Shown: piece by piece, positions 16,235 through 24,084 of the stretch
How positions within the stretch are numbered: position 1 is the stretch's first letter
Layout: each line of letters begins with the position of its first letter
Assembly: GCA_002418725.1 (NCBI GenBank)
Contig: DIER01000020.1
Span: 1 to 36,559, forward strand
Reading direction: 5' to 3'
DNA length: 36,559 nucleotides
Source of the DNA: Acholeplasmataceae bacterium UBA5769
GTDB taxonomy: Bacteria; Bacillota_I; Bacilli_A; Acholeplasmatales; Acholeplasmataceae
The notes under the pieces: generated by a model
The model's database searches: none
What the model saw: the letters and a program-made list of their open reading frames with translations, nothing else
Told to the model about the DNA's origin: nothing
Translations under genes and position numbers: made by a program

Positions 16235-16261
16235 AGGATTGACGAGGTCAGTCCTTTTTTT
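16235..16261 (+). terminator. Rho-independent terminator
   Basis: AGGATTGAC (16235-16243) pairs with GTCAGTCCT (16247-16255) around a 3-base loop with one G-U pair, followed by a T-run to 16261. It ends the membrane protein-peptidase-YciI unit. Confidence 0.8.
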
Positions 16262-16274
16262 GACTTCCATAGTG

Positions 16275-16303
16275 TTGCAATTCAAAACAATCCGTGATAA
16301 AAT
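16275..16303 (+). promoter_or_regulatory. Promoter of the ROK-PIG-L-nagB operon
   Basis: TTGCAA (16275-16280) and TAAAAT (16298-16303) with a 17-base spacer, 51 bases before the ROK regulator start at 16354. Confidence 0.6.
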
Positions 16304-16312
16304 AACTCTGTA

Positions 16313-16334
16313 TTAAGTGAACAAAGTTGACTAA
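16313..16334. promoter_or_regulatory. ROK/XylR-type operator candidate
   Basis: TTAAGTGAAC and GTTGACTAA form an imperfect inverted repeat around AAA, close to the TTAGT-N-AAC / GTT-N-ACTAA pattern of XylR-type ROK regulators. It begins 10 bases after the -10 box, where bound repressor would block transcription, and precedes a ROK regulator gene, so autoregulation is likely. Confidence 0.45.
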
Positions 16335-16353
16335 ATAAGAAATGGGTGAGCAA

Positions 16354-17514
16354 ATGACCGGTTCTGATCAAAGAGTAGCAAGAGAAAAAAATATGGAAAT
16401 GATTTTTAACTTGCTTAAAGATCAAGACTTAAGTAGCAGCGATATGGCAACGAAAATGGGTTTAAGTAAAACTGCACTCACTAAAATCATGAAAGAAATG
16501 CTTGATGCAAATTATGTCTTCTACAAAGAAACGAACGTCATTCAAGATGGTAGAGGGAGAAGAAAACAATACTTTACCTTAAATCCTGACATGGGTATGA
16601 TCATGTTTGTAAATTTCATCCATCAAAACATTGAGGTCAGTCTTTATGACATGAAGGGCTCCAATATTGCGCATCTATTATTATCGACAACGATGCATCA
16701 ACAAGAAGAAGTTTTGCCTGAGTTAATGAAAGATATGATTGAGATGATTAACACGTATCAAACCATACAAAGACCACTCATGAACATCATTATCGCAGCA
16801 CCAGGTAAGGTTGATAAAAAGAAAAACGTTTTCAAACAATCAAACATGTATAAAGCTTTAGAATCCTCTGAGTTTGCACAAACATTACATGAGACATTAA
16901 ATGTCCCCGTTTATTTAAAAAATGATATTAATCTTGCACTTCATGGCTATATCAAGAAAACAAACCATGTCGAGAAAAACACGTTAATGATTTATCTTGG
17001 TGATAGCGTGGGTGGCGCGATTTATTCCAATGGTTCTATCCTAGAAGGTGACCATGGTTATGCAGGAGAATTTGGCTTGATGAAAACCTTTGATGAACAT
17101 GGAAATCTAACAACGGTTGAGTCCTTATGCGCCATGAAATCACTTTATCATCATCTTGAGATTGATGGTGTTGAAGCTTTGATAAACCTTGATCGTAAGG
17201 ATAGTCCAGTATTAGAACAATCGCTTTTAAGTTTATCTTCACACATGGCACAACTCATTCATAATTTTTATCAAATCTTTGACTTTGCACATGTCTGTAT
17301 TGCTGGAGACATTGCACATATCAAAAAACGTTTTTCAAGCAAAGTTCAAGATCAACTTAAACGATACGATTTAGAAAACTTAGAAATCAATCTTGATTTT
17401 GAAGAACATATTGAAGCACTTATGATGTTAGGCGCGAAAGACTTAGGACAAACAGAGTCTTTTCAAAGCCTGATTAGTAAACGAAAAGGTGGTTTAAAAC
17501 ATGAGCACATTTAA
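16354..17514 (+). CDS. ROK-family (NagC/XylR-type) transcriptional regulator
   Basis: The start at 16354 is preferred because GGGTGAG lies just upstream; the ATG at 16342 has no ribosome site and would add 4 residues. The 386-residue product has an N-terminal winged helix (about 10-65, with SSSDMATKMGLSKTALTKIM as the DNA-binding helices) and a C-terminal ROK sugar-sensing domain (about 75-380; GYAGEFGLM, and IAGDIAHIKK near the end). The usual ROK zinc motif CxCGxxGCxE is missing: the region reads TTVESLCAMKSLY, and the preceding zinc His is Tyr (GDHGYAGEFG). It should sense an amino sugar or amino-sugar phosphate and repress the operon it heads. The kinase gene overlaps its end by 14 bases. 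Confidence 0.88.
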   Translation: MTGSDQRVAREKNMEMIFNLLKDQDLSSSDMATKMGLSKTALTKIMKEMLDANYVFYKETNVIQDGRGRRKQYFTLNPDMGMIMFVNFIHQNIEVSLYDMKGSNIAHLLLSTTMHQQEEVLPELMKDMIEMINTYQTIQRPLMNIIIAAPGKVDKKKNVFKQSNMYKALESSEFAQTLHETLNVPVYLKNDINLALHGYIKKTNHVEKNTLMIYLGDSVGGAIYSNGSILEGDHGYAGEFGLMKTFDEHGNLTTVESLCAMKSLYHHLEIDGVEALINLDRKDSPVLEQSLLSLSSHMAQLIHNFYQIFDFAHVCIAGDIAHIKKRFSSKVQDQLKRYDLENLEINLDFEEHIEALMMLGAKDLGQTESFQSLISKRKGGLKHEHI

Positions 17515-18898
17515 ATTTGCAGTCGAACCCAACATTAAAACATCTTTAGATCATACGTTTAGACCGATGGCACTTGCCTTTACCAACTATCTAAACCATG
17601 TGAAACAAACCGATGATTATGAAGAAGTTGTGATTGGTATCAGAAGAAGTGATGAGGAAGTCTCTGTCTTTCGGACCATTGTTTTTCATGAAGATCATGT
17701 GGATGCTATCCATAACAATCTTTATATTGAACGTATCATCAAAACGCTTCTTTGGTTAAAAGGTGGCTATCAAATCTTATTTCAAGGACCCGAAAGATTA
17801 GGTCGTTTTGTCCAAAAGGCATTTTCGTTTAATCAACTCAGACATTTCGATGTTTCCTTTATGGAAAGAGTTTATGAAAAACCTTTTGAAGTCATTTTGT
17901 TACCAAAAGATGCCTTTATTGAAGAAAAGGAAAATGCGAAAGATATTGGAAGACATTTAGAAGGTTGTCGTATTGGTTTTGATGCAGGTGGATCTGACCG
18001 CAAGGTCTCCGCAGTCATGGATGGGAAAACGGTATTCAGTGAAGAAGTGATTTGGCATCCGAAAACACAAAGTGATCCAAACTATCACATCGAAGGCATT
18101 AAAGATTCATTGAAAAGAGCAGCATCTCATCTTCCTAGAGTGGATGCTATTGGTGTATCTAGTGCAGGGGTCTACGTGGATAATCAAGCCATGGTCGCAT
18201 CCCTTTTCATCAAGATCCCCGATGATTTATATCAAAAACATATAAAAAATATCTATATCGATATTGCTAAAGAAATGGGAAACATCCCACTTGAAGTTGC
18301 AAACGATGGAGATGTTACCGCATTAGCGGGTGCAATGAGCTTAAACGCAAACGAAGTATTAGGGATTGCTATGGGGACCTCTGAAGCTGCAGGTTTTGTA
18401 AACGATAAAGGCTTTATTACGGGATGGTTAAACGAACTTGCATTTGTCCCTTTAGATATCAGTGATGACGCATCAACCGATGAGTGGAGTGGTGATGTTG
18501 GCTGTGGTTCAACCTATTTCTCACAGGATGCTGTGATTCGCTTAGCACCAAGTGCTGGCATTGAACTAGATGATAGTCTATCACCTGCTGAAAAACTCAA
18601 GAGAGTTCAAAAACTTGCCGAATCAGGTCATGAAAAAGCATTAGAAATCTTTAAAACCATTGGTATTTATTTAGGTTATACGCTCGCTTATTATCATATG
18701 TATTACCATATGAAACATGTTTTAATTTTAGGTAGAGTGACCTCAGGCGTTGGTGGCGAACTGATCCTAGATTATGCAAAACATGTCTTAAATGAAGAAT
18801 TTAATGCATTATCAGAGACGATTCATATTCAGCTTCCTGGTGAAGCATCAAGACGTGTCGGACAGTCCATCGCTGCGGCATCTCTGACGAAAATATAA
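17501..18898 (+). CDS. Atypical ROK-like sugar kinase with 150-residue N-terminal extension
   Basis: A 465-residue protein. The C-terminal two thirds form an actin-like ATPase: phosphate-1 loop GFDAGGSDRK (about 159-168), VSSAGVYVDN (219-228), the catalytic-base segment VANDGDVTALAGA with D269, and phosphate-2 GIAMGTSEAAGFV (288-300). Typical ROK kinases have 290-320 residues and the zinc motif CxCGxxGCxE; this one has about 155 extra N-terminal residues of mixed alpha-beta type and instead reads SGDVGCGSTYFSQD where the zinc cluster would be. It lies between a ROK regulator (14-base overlap) and a PIG-L deacetylase plus nagB, so an amino sugar such as GlcNAc is the likely substrate. Whether it is a working kinase is not shown. 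An AAAGGTGG site precedes the ATG. Confidence 0.72.
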   Translation: MSTFKFAVEPNIKTSLDHTFRPMALAFTNYLNHVKQTDDYEEVVIGIRRSDEEVSVFRTIVFHEDHVDAIHNNLYIERIIKTLLWLKGGYQILFQGPERLGRFVQKAFSFNQLRHFDVSFMERVYEKPFEVILLPKDAFIEEKENAKDIGRHLEGCRIGFDAGGSDRKVSAVMDGKTVFSEEVIWHPKTQSDPNYHIEGIKDSLKRAASHLPRVDAIGVSSAGVYVDNQAMVASLFIKIPDDLYQKHIKNIYIDIAKEMGNIPLEVANDGDVTALAGAMSLNANEVLGIAMGTSEAAGFVNDKGFITGWLNELAFVPLDISDDASTDEWSGDVGCGSTYFSQDAVIRLAPSAGIELDDSLSPAEKLKRVQKLAESGHEKALEIFKTIGIYLGYTLAYYHMYYHMKHVLILGRVTSGVGGELILDYAKHVLNEEFNALSETIHIQLPGEASRRVGQSIAAASLTKI

Positions 18899-18917
18899 AA
18901 GAAAGAAGTGACAGAAC

Positions 18918-19766
18918 ATGAAACTTTTAAAACCAACTGCTGAATTCTTTATTCCAGATCAAAAACCTTTTGATGAGGCGATCAAGCGTACGACACATAT
19001 GTCGATTGCAGCCCACCAAGACGATATTGAAATCATGGCCTATGATGGCATTTTAAAATGTTTTAACAACCCAGACCAATGGTTCTTTGGTGTGGTTGTG
19101 ACCAACGGTTCAGGATCTTCTCGCGAAGGAGATTACGCACATTATACCGATGATGACATGATCAATATCAGACGTATCGAACAAAAGAAAGCTGCTTTCT
19201 TAGGTGAATTTGGTGCGCTTGCGACACTTGATCATCCTTCTAAAGAAGTGAAAGATTCCAAAAATACCGATATTGAACAAGAATTTAAAGTTTTATTAGA
19301 ACTTGCGAAACCTGAAATTCTATATACGCACAACTTAGCAGATAAGCATGACACACATATCGGTGTGACCACAAAAGTGATTCGTGCGCTTCGTGCGATG
19401 AAAAAAGAAGATCGCCCCAAGAAAGTTTATGGTTGCGAGGTATGGCGCGACTTAGATTGGATGATCGATAGCGAAAAAGTGCGTTTCAATGTCAGTGCGC
19501 ACCCGAACTTAGCAGCGAGTTTGGTTGAAGTTTTCGATTCCCAAATTGCAGGTGGAAAACGTTATGATCTTGCAACGATGGGTAGACGTTTAGCTAACGC
19601 AACCTACAGTGAATCACATGCCGTAGATAAAGCGAGTTCAGTGATTTTTGCGATGGACTTAACGCCACTCATTGAAGATGATAACCTAGATATCATCAAC
19701 TATGTGACATCCTACATTGAAAGATTTCATCAAGACGTGAAAGCTCGTATAGGTAAAATGCTATGA
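18918..19766 (+). CDS. PIG-L/LmbE-family N-deacetylase, candidate GlcNAc(-6-P) deacetylase
   Basis: A 282-residue metal-dependent deacetylase of the PIG-L/LmbE family. The zinc motif AHQDDIE is at 32-38, and the second motif HNLADKHDTH (about 139-148) supplies further ligands. An extended C-terminal part has HAVDKASSVIF. Relatives remove the acetyl group from GlcNAc in GlcNAc-PI, mycothiol and bacillithiol precursors, and diacetylchitobiose. Here it is placed where nagA usually stands: after a sugar kinase and directly before nagB with a 4-base overlap. The sensible reading is that it deacetylates GlcNAc or GlcNAc-6-phosphate so NagB can act, replacing NagA. No bshA/bshC or mycothiol genes are nearby, which argues against thiol synthesis. 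Substrate is inference. Confidence 0.82.
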   Translation: MKLLKPTAEFFIPDQKPFDEAIKRTTHMSIAAHQDDIEIMAYDGILKCFNNPDQWFFGVVVTNGSGSSREGDYAHYTDDDMINIRRIEQKKAAFLGEFGALATLDHPSKEVKDSKNTDIEQEFKVLLELAKPEILYTHNLADKHDTHIGVTTKVIRALRAMKKEDRPKKVYGCEVWRDLDWMIDSEKVRFNVSAHPNLAASLVEVFDSQIAGGKRYDLATMGRRLANATYSESHAVDKASSVIFAMDLTPLIEDDNLDIINYVTSYIERFHQDVKARIGKML

Positions 19767-20500
19767 ATGTCATCATCTGCAAGAACTATGAAGAAGTCAG
19801 TTTAAAAGCGAGTGAAATTGTGATTGGACAGTTAAAGAGAAAGCCAAATACTGTGCTTGGTCTTGCGACTGGTTCAACACCGATAGGTTTATATCAAAAA
19901 TTGATTGAAGCGAATAAAAATAAAGAGATTACCTTTGAAGATGTGGAAACGTATAATCTAGATGAATACATCGGTATCGAACTCCATCATCCACAAAGTT
20001 ATCATCAATTTATGATGGATCATCTCTTTTCAAAAATTGATATCAAACTAAGTAACACGCATTTACCAAAAAATGATGTTTCACACATGCATGAACATGC
20101 AAAAAGTTACAACAAGAAACTATCAAAGACATCGATTGATCTTCAAATCCTTGGTATTGGTTCAAATGGTCATATTGGTTTTAATGAACCAGGCACACCT
20201 TTTGGAAATGAGACGTTTATTGTAGAACTTGAAGAAAAAACGAGAAAAGATAACATGCGGTTTTTTAATTCACTTGATGAAGTACCTAAGTATGCCATCA
20301 CGATGGGGATTAAAAACATTATGAAGAGCAAGCATATCTTACTTCTAGCTAGTGGTAAAGAAAAAAGTGATGCGATCGAACGCATGATATTTGGACCGGT
20401 AGATGAAAGTTTACCCGCATCCATCCTGCAACTTCATCCACATGTAACAGTGATTCTAGATGAAAAGGCAGCAGAGAAATATGTAAAACACCTGTCCTAA
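19763..20500 (+). CDS. nagB: Glucosamine-6-phosphate deaminase
   Basis: A 245-residue NagB of the short Gram-positive type. Signatures are LGLATGSTPIGLY near 34-46, TYNLDEYIGI near 68-77 with the catalytic Asp, and LGIGSNGHIGFNEPG near 131-145 with the active-site His. It converts glucosamine-6-phosphate to fructose-6-phosphate and ammonia, feeding glycolysis. It overlaps the PIG-L gene by 4 bases, so deacetylation and deamination are coupled in expression. An IS1182-type element begins 6 bases after its stop codon, and any native terminator of the operon is not recognisable there. Confidence 0.95.
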   Translation: MNVIICKNYEEVSLKASEIVIGQLKRKPNTVLGLATGSTPIGLYQKLIEANKNKEITFEDVETYNLDEYIGIELHHPQSYHQFMMDHLFSKIDIKLSNTHLPKNDVSHMHEHAKSYNKKLSKTSIDLQILGIGSNGHIGFNEPGTPFGNETFIVELEEKTRKDNMRFFNSLDEVPKYAITMGIKNIMKSKHILLLASGKEKSDAIERMIFGPVDESLPASILQLHPHVTVILDEKAAEKYVKHLS

Positions 20501-20506
20501 ATTAAA

Positions 20507-20524
20507 AAGGGGCTGTAACGAAAT
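20507..20524 (+). repeat. IS left terminal inverted repeat
   Basis: AAGGGGCTGTAACGAAAT pairs with the right end with 2 mismatches. It starts 6 bases after the nagB stop codon. Confidence 0.75.
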
Positions 20525-20553
20525 AGAATAGATTCAGCCTTGATAACAAAAAA

Positions 20554-20580
20554 GCCACTCTGGAAGCCAGGGTGGTTTTT
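20554..20580 (+). terminator. Hairpin terminator inside the IS left end
   Basis: CCACTCTGG (20555-20563) pairs with CCAGGGTGG (20567-20575, one G-U pair) around a 3-base loop, followed by six T and preceded by six A. It would stop read-through from the nagB operon and sits between the IS end and the transposase promoter, a common self-protecting arrangement in insertion sequences. Confidence 0.75.
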
Positions 20581-20583
20581 TGG

Positions 20584-20589
20584 TATAAT
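20584..20589 (+). promoter_or_regulatory. Transposase -10 box giving a nearly leaderless mRNA
   Basis: A perfect TATAAT lies only 6 bases before the transposase ATG at 20596. With a usual start 6-8 bases after the -10, the mRNA would begin at or next to the start codon. No ribosome binding site is visible, and the -35 region falls in the terminator stem, so expression should be weak. Confidence 0.5.
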
Positions 20590-20595
20590 TGTAGT

Positions 20596-22098
20596 ATGAC
20601 AAGTACACAAAAAATACATAACTATTTTAACCCAAAACAGTTAAAATTACCACTATCATTTGACATAAAGATACCATTTGATAGTGAGGTGAGAACATTT
20701 GACGAAGTATTTCGGAGGATAGATCTAAATCAATACGTCGTAGCCGAAGCTAAAGTAGGTAGAATCGGTTATAATCCAGTCAACATGCTCAAATTGATCC
20801 TGTTTTGTCAGATGGAAAACATCACGAGTTTAAGAGATATGGCAAAGGCTGCACAGCACGACATTCGAATTATGTGGCTCACAGATGAGCTGATGCCGAG
20901 TCACCAAACGATCAGCGAGTTTATGAAGCATCGTTTGAGAGATCAAATTGAAAACATCTTCTATGATTTAAATGAATATATCATAAACAAAGAAAAGATT
21001 GACACAAGTAAGCTTTTTATCGATGGCACCAAGATTGAAGCGAACGCGAACAAATACAAGTTCGTCTGGAAAGGTTCTATCGAAAAATTTAGAGATAAAC
21101 TCTATAAAAAGATTACCAAGCACATCGAAAAGCTCAATGCACATTACACGGATATGAGCATCTTTTTTCCTATGTATGACACCTATGAATCGGAGTATCT
21201 AAAACGCATATTAGAGTTCTTAGCACGTGAGGTTGAACAGTCAGAGGTTTCATTTGTCTATGGTAAGGGAACGAGAAAAACAGCCTTACAAAGAGATTAT
21301 GAAAATATTTTGGAGTATTATACGAAGTTGAATGAATACAATGACTATATCGATATCATCGGAGCGAATAGAAACTCCTGTGCAAGAACCGATCATGACG
21401 CGACCTTTATGCACATGAAAGAAGACTACATGAGAAATGGACAATTAAAGGCAGGATACAATATACAAATGGGTGTATCAGATGAATACATCCTCCATTT
21501 AGACATCTTTCAGGATCGAAGTGACTATCAAACATTCATTCCCTTTTTAGAGGGATTCAAACAAAGATATGGATATAATCCAAAATACCCCGTAGCAGAT
21601 GCTGGTTATGGCGGACTTAAGAACTATCGTTATCTCAAGCTAAGCGGGATGGAACTCTATCAAAAATACACCATGTACAGCAAAGAGACAACAAATAAAA
21701 AGTATGCAAGTGATCCTAAGAGACCCATCAACTTCAAAAAAGATGAAGACGGATATTTCTATGATGAACACGGTGAGAGACTTCACTTCTTATGGCACAG
21801 CAAGAGAGGACACGATGTGTATGAAGTGCCCAGTTCAAAGCGCAGAGTCGATATCAATGAAGAACTCTGGGCACTTCAAAAAGAGGCTCGAGAAAACCTT
21901 CAATCAGAACTCGGTATTGAACTGAGAGTCCAACGTTCGATTCAAGTTGAAGGAGCGTTTGGTGTCATCAAAGAACAGCTGGGATTTAGAAGATTTAAAC
22001 GTCGAGGCATTCGAAATGTGAAGTTTGAGTTTATGCTCATCGCAATCGGCTATAATCTAAAGAAATTTCACAACAAAAAATTCAGAGTTGTGCAATAA
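20596..22098 (+). CDS. IS1182-family DDE transposase
   Basis: The ATG at 20596 gives 500 residues beginning MTSTQKIHNYFNPKQLKLPL; an in-frame ATG at 20572 would lie in the terminator hairpin and is unlikely. The N-terminal domain (about 40-120, with MLKLILFCQMENITSLRDMA and PSHQTISEFMKHR) is the DNA-binding DUF772-like part of the family. Catalytic residues are likely D143 in LFIDGTKIEANANKY, D335 in PVADAGYGGLKN, and E452 in VEGAFGVIKEQLGFRRFKRR. The reading frame has no interruption, so the element may be active. Codon use resembles the neighbours. It has no ribosome site and may be made from a leaderless mRNA. Confidence 0.92.
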   Translation: MTSTQKIHNYFNPKQLKLPLSFDIKIPFDSEVRTFDEVFRRIDLNQYVVAEAKVGRIGYNPVNMLKLILFCQMENITSLRDMAKAAQHDIRIMWLTDELMPSHQTISEFMKHRLRDQIENIFYDLNEYIINKEKIDTSKLFIDGTKIEANANKYKFVWKGSIEKFRDKLYKKITKHIEKLNAHYTDMSIFFPMYDTYESEYLKRILEFLAREVEQSEVSFVYGKGTRKTALQRDYENILEYYTKLNEYNDYIDIIGANRNSCARTDHDATFMHMKEDYMRNGQLKAGYNIQMGVSDEYILHLDIFQDRSDYQTFIPFLEGFKQRYGYNPKYPVADAGYGGLKNYRYLKLSGMELYQKYTMYSKETTNKKYASDPKRPINFKKDEDGYFYDEHGERLHFLWHSKRGHDVYEVPSSKRRVDINEELWALQKEARENLQSELGIELRVQRSIQVEGAFGVIKEQLGFRRFKRRGIRNVKFEFMLIAIGYNLKKFHNKKFRVVQ

Positions 22099-22206
22099 TT
22101 ATCCACTGGAAAACTAAGGATTCTCAGCGAATCCTTTTTAAACATGCACAAAAACACTCAATTTCAACAACTTTTCCACAGGAGCAACTACAAGATAAAG
22201 AAAAAA

Positions 22207-22255
22207 GGACTGCTAAGTCCATGAAGAAATTTAAATCTTCATTTCATTACAGTCC
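22207..22255 (+). terminator. Nested hairpins at the IS right end
   Basis: GGACTG (22207-22212) can pair with CAGTCC (22250-22255) around a second hairpin ATGAAGA/TCTTCAT, or GGACT can pair locally with AGTCC at 22216-22220. A-run and T-run flank the outer stem. It can act as terminator for the transposase and overlaps the right inverted repeat. Confidence 0.45.
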
Positions 22256-22258
22256 CTT
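22241..22258 (-). repeat. IS right terminal inverted repeat
   Basis: On the - strand it reads AAGGGACTGTAATGAAAT, matching the left end at 16 of 18 positions. Confidence 0.75.
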
Positions 22259-22317
22259 CATTTTTTAAAATAAATCGTGTGGCAAAGCATATCAGGAAGA
22301 AAAATAGATACACTTTC

Positions 22318-22341
22318 GTGTATAATATAACTAATATACAC
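22318..22341. promoter_or_regulatory. Inverted repeat over the diguanylate cyclase -10 box
   Basis: GTGTATA (22318-22324) and TATACAC (22335-22341) are exact inverted copies 10 bases apart, and the left arm overlaps the TATAAT -10 box at 22321-22326. This is a plausible operator. The regulator is unknown. No good -35 is visible, so an activator may be needed. Confidence 0.4.
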
Positions 22342-22355
22342 AAATGGAGGTTATT

Positions 22356-24002
22356 ATGAAAAACTATCGTTCGTATGTCACCTTTATTCTCTCGCTCCTT
22401 GTGTTTTTTGTTATGTACTTTACTAATTATGCCAGCAGTAAGATTCATGTAGATGAACCTAACCGTTTAAATGATGCATGGACTTATCAAACAGAAGTTA
22501 TTTCACTTCCAACACAACTCGATATACCAAAGGATACACCATTAGTCATTGAACGCATTTTAGATGAAGATTTTCATGAACCCAAAGTGTTGATGCTAAG
22601 AACATCACTGCAAGATGTGAGGGTTTTTGTAGAAGGGGAACTCATCTATGAGAAAACGTTTGGTGAAACACTCGATGTACCTTATGCATCGTTGTGGCAT
22701 TTCATCACCTTACCCAGACATATTGATGGACAGACATTGTCCATTGAATTATCCTCACCATATCAGGCAATGTCTGGACAAATCAACGAGATTTTTTATG
22801 GAACACATGCAGCTCATTACGCCTACATTGTTCGAACTTACGCCATCAGATTGATCATCAGTGTTGTGGTGTTGATGATAGGCTTGCTCGTTTTGATTTC
22901 TCATTTCTTTTTTGCTAAGAAGCAAGATCGTGGTTATGCATATGCTGGATTGTTCGCCATTTTACTATCGCTATGGATGATTGCTGAATCTAAGATGCTG
23001 CAGTTTCTCACGGGAAGTGAACTCTTAATTGGGTCTCTGGCTTATCTTGTTTTACCGTTATTTCCGATACCTTTGATCGATTATTTGAAAGAATATGTGG
23101 TAAAACGCAACCATAAATACTTTACTCTGATGAAAATCTTGTTTATATCTCAGTTTGTTTTCTTGATATTGTCATATCTTTTAGGATGGTATGATTTCTT
23201 TGAAACCGTCACTGTCAGCCAAAGCATCTTGGTGACAGCAATGCTAAGTGCGATGTTTTTCTTGGTTTATGAAGTTAGAAAGGACAAGAACGAGAAAGCT
23301 TTTCATTTTCTTAAAGCGCTTGCGGTGCTATCCTTGTTTGGCATTTTAGAGATTATCAATTTTCTAGTTGGTGATTTTAATCGCACATCGATGTATCTTT
23401 CCTTTGGCCTGACTTTACTGATTGTTATACTGATGGTCAATTATGTGCGGTTTTTGATAGGTAGATTAAAACTTTCCTATGAAAAAGAAGTATACGAGAA
23501 ACTTGCATACATGGATCATGTCACACAAGGGATGAACCGATTAGCTTTTGAGCGAGATTTAGAAATCATCTTGGCAGATGAGAAACGTAAGGAAGATGTG
23601 CGATTGATAATGTTTGACCTCGATGGATTAAAGAAGATTAATGATGCTTACGGCCATCTTGAGGGAGACCGAGCGATTAAAAAAGCGTTCGATATCATCA
23701 CAGAAACCTTTGGTGAACAAGGTGCATGTTACCGTATCGGTGGTGATGAGTTTGCTTGCTTATTTGAATGCAATGAAGAACATTGTTACCGCGATAGAAG
23801 CAAGTTCTTGATGGATAAAATTCAATCATTTGAGAATGAAACATCCTATCACTTTGGTTTATCGTTTGGCTCAGCTACCCTAACGCAAGCTAACATGACA
23901 CCAGAAACATTGATGCATATCGCTGATCTTGACATGTATAAACATAAAAATTCAAACAAGAAAGAAACATTAGCGAAAGAAGTTGGAAAAGAAATACTTT
24001 AG
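22356..24002 (+). CDS. Membrane diguanylate cyclase with extracellular sensor and 7TM-like region
   Basis: The ATG at 22356 is chosen because TGGAGG lies just upstream; an ATG at 22344 would place that site inside the gene. The 548-residue product has a signal-anchor helix (about 5-25), an outside beta-rich domain (about 30-165), about seven membrane helices (about 175-380) and a C-terminal GGDEF domain. This resembles 7TMR-DISM sensor proteins. GGDEF is exact at 462-466 (YRIGGDEFACLF), with the upstream metal-site MFDLDGLKKIND, so it should make cyclic di-GMP from two GTP. The RxxD product-inhibition site is absent: positions 453-456 read GEQG. Signal sensed is unknown. It stands alone between the IS and a TetR gene and ends in its own terminator. 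Counterpart EAL protein: 32627-34270. Confidence 0.88.
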   Translation: MKNYRSYVTFILSLLVFFVMYFTNYASSKIHVDEPNRLNDAWTYQTEVISLPTQLDIPKDTPLVIERILDEDFHEPKVLMLRTSLQDVRVFVEGELIYEKTFGETLDVPYASLWHFITLPRHIDGQTLSIELSSPYQAMSGQINEIFYGTHAAHYAYIVRTYAIRLIISVVVLMIGLLVLISHFFFAKKQDRGYAYAGLFAILLSLWMIAESKMLQFLTGSELLIGSLAYLVLPLFPIPLIDYLKEYVVKRNHKYFTLMKILFISQFVFLILSYLLGWYDFFETVTVSQSILVTAMLSAMFFLVYEVRKDKNEKAFHFLKALAVLSLFGILEIINFLVGDFNRTSMYLSFGLTLLIVILMVNYVRFLIGRLKLSYEKEVYEKLAYMDHVTQGMNRLAFERDLEIILADEKRKEDVRLIMFDLDGLKKINDAYGHLEGDRAIKKAFDIITETFGEQGACYRIGGDEFACLFECNEEHCYRDRSKFLMDKIQSFENETSYHFGLSFGSATLTQANMTPETLMHIADLDMYKHKNSNKKETLAKEVGKEIL

Positions 24003-24027
24003 TGAACATTTCACTAAGGTATTTTTT
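23992..24027 (+). terminator. Rho-independent terminator of the diguanylate cyclase gene
   Basis: A 15-bp stem: 23992-24006 pairs with 24010-24024 (one G-U pair, 3-base loop), ending in TTTTTT at 24022-24027. The stop codon at 24000-24002 is inside the stem. Confidence 0.8.
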
Positions 24028-24084
24028 AAACATTTTCTATCATTTTTCTTATAAGAAACGCCTTATCTAAGCAATGTAGCACTG

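Larger units (their letters stand above)
20507..22258 (+). mobile_element. Intact IS1182-family insertion sequence
   Basis: An element of about 1.75 kb with a single long transposase gene and matching imperfect terminal inverted repeats (20507-20524 and 22241-22258, 16 of 18 positions). The left end has a hairpin with T-run ahead of the transposase promoter; the right end has nested hairpins. Flanking bases (AT-rich on both sides) show no convincing target duplication, which fits this family's variable target habits. It is inserted after nagB and before the diguanylate cyclase gene without breaking either. Confidence 0.82.

Noticed and set aside
20507..22258. Target site duplication flanking the IS
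   Set aside because: Flanks are AT-rich and similar by composition only; no exact duplication could be identified.
22239..22448. A 69-codon minus-strand frame at the IS right end
   Set aside because: It crosses the IS inverted repeat and the start of the diguanylate cyclase gene and has no coding character.
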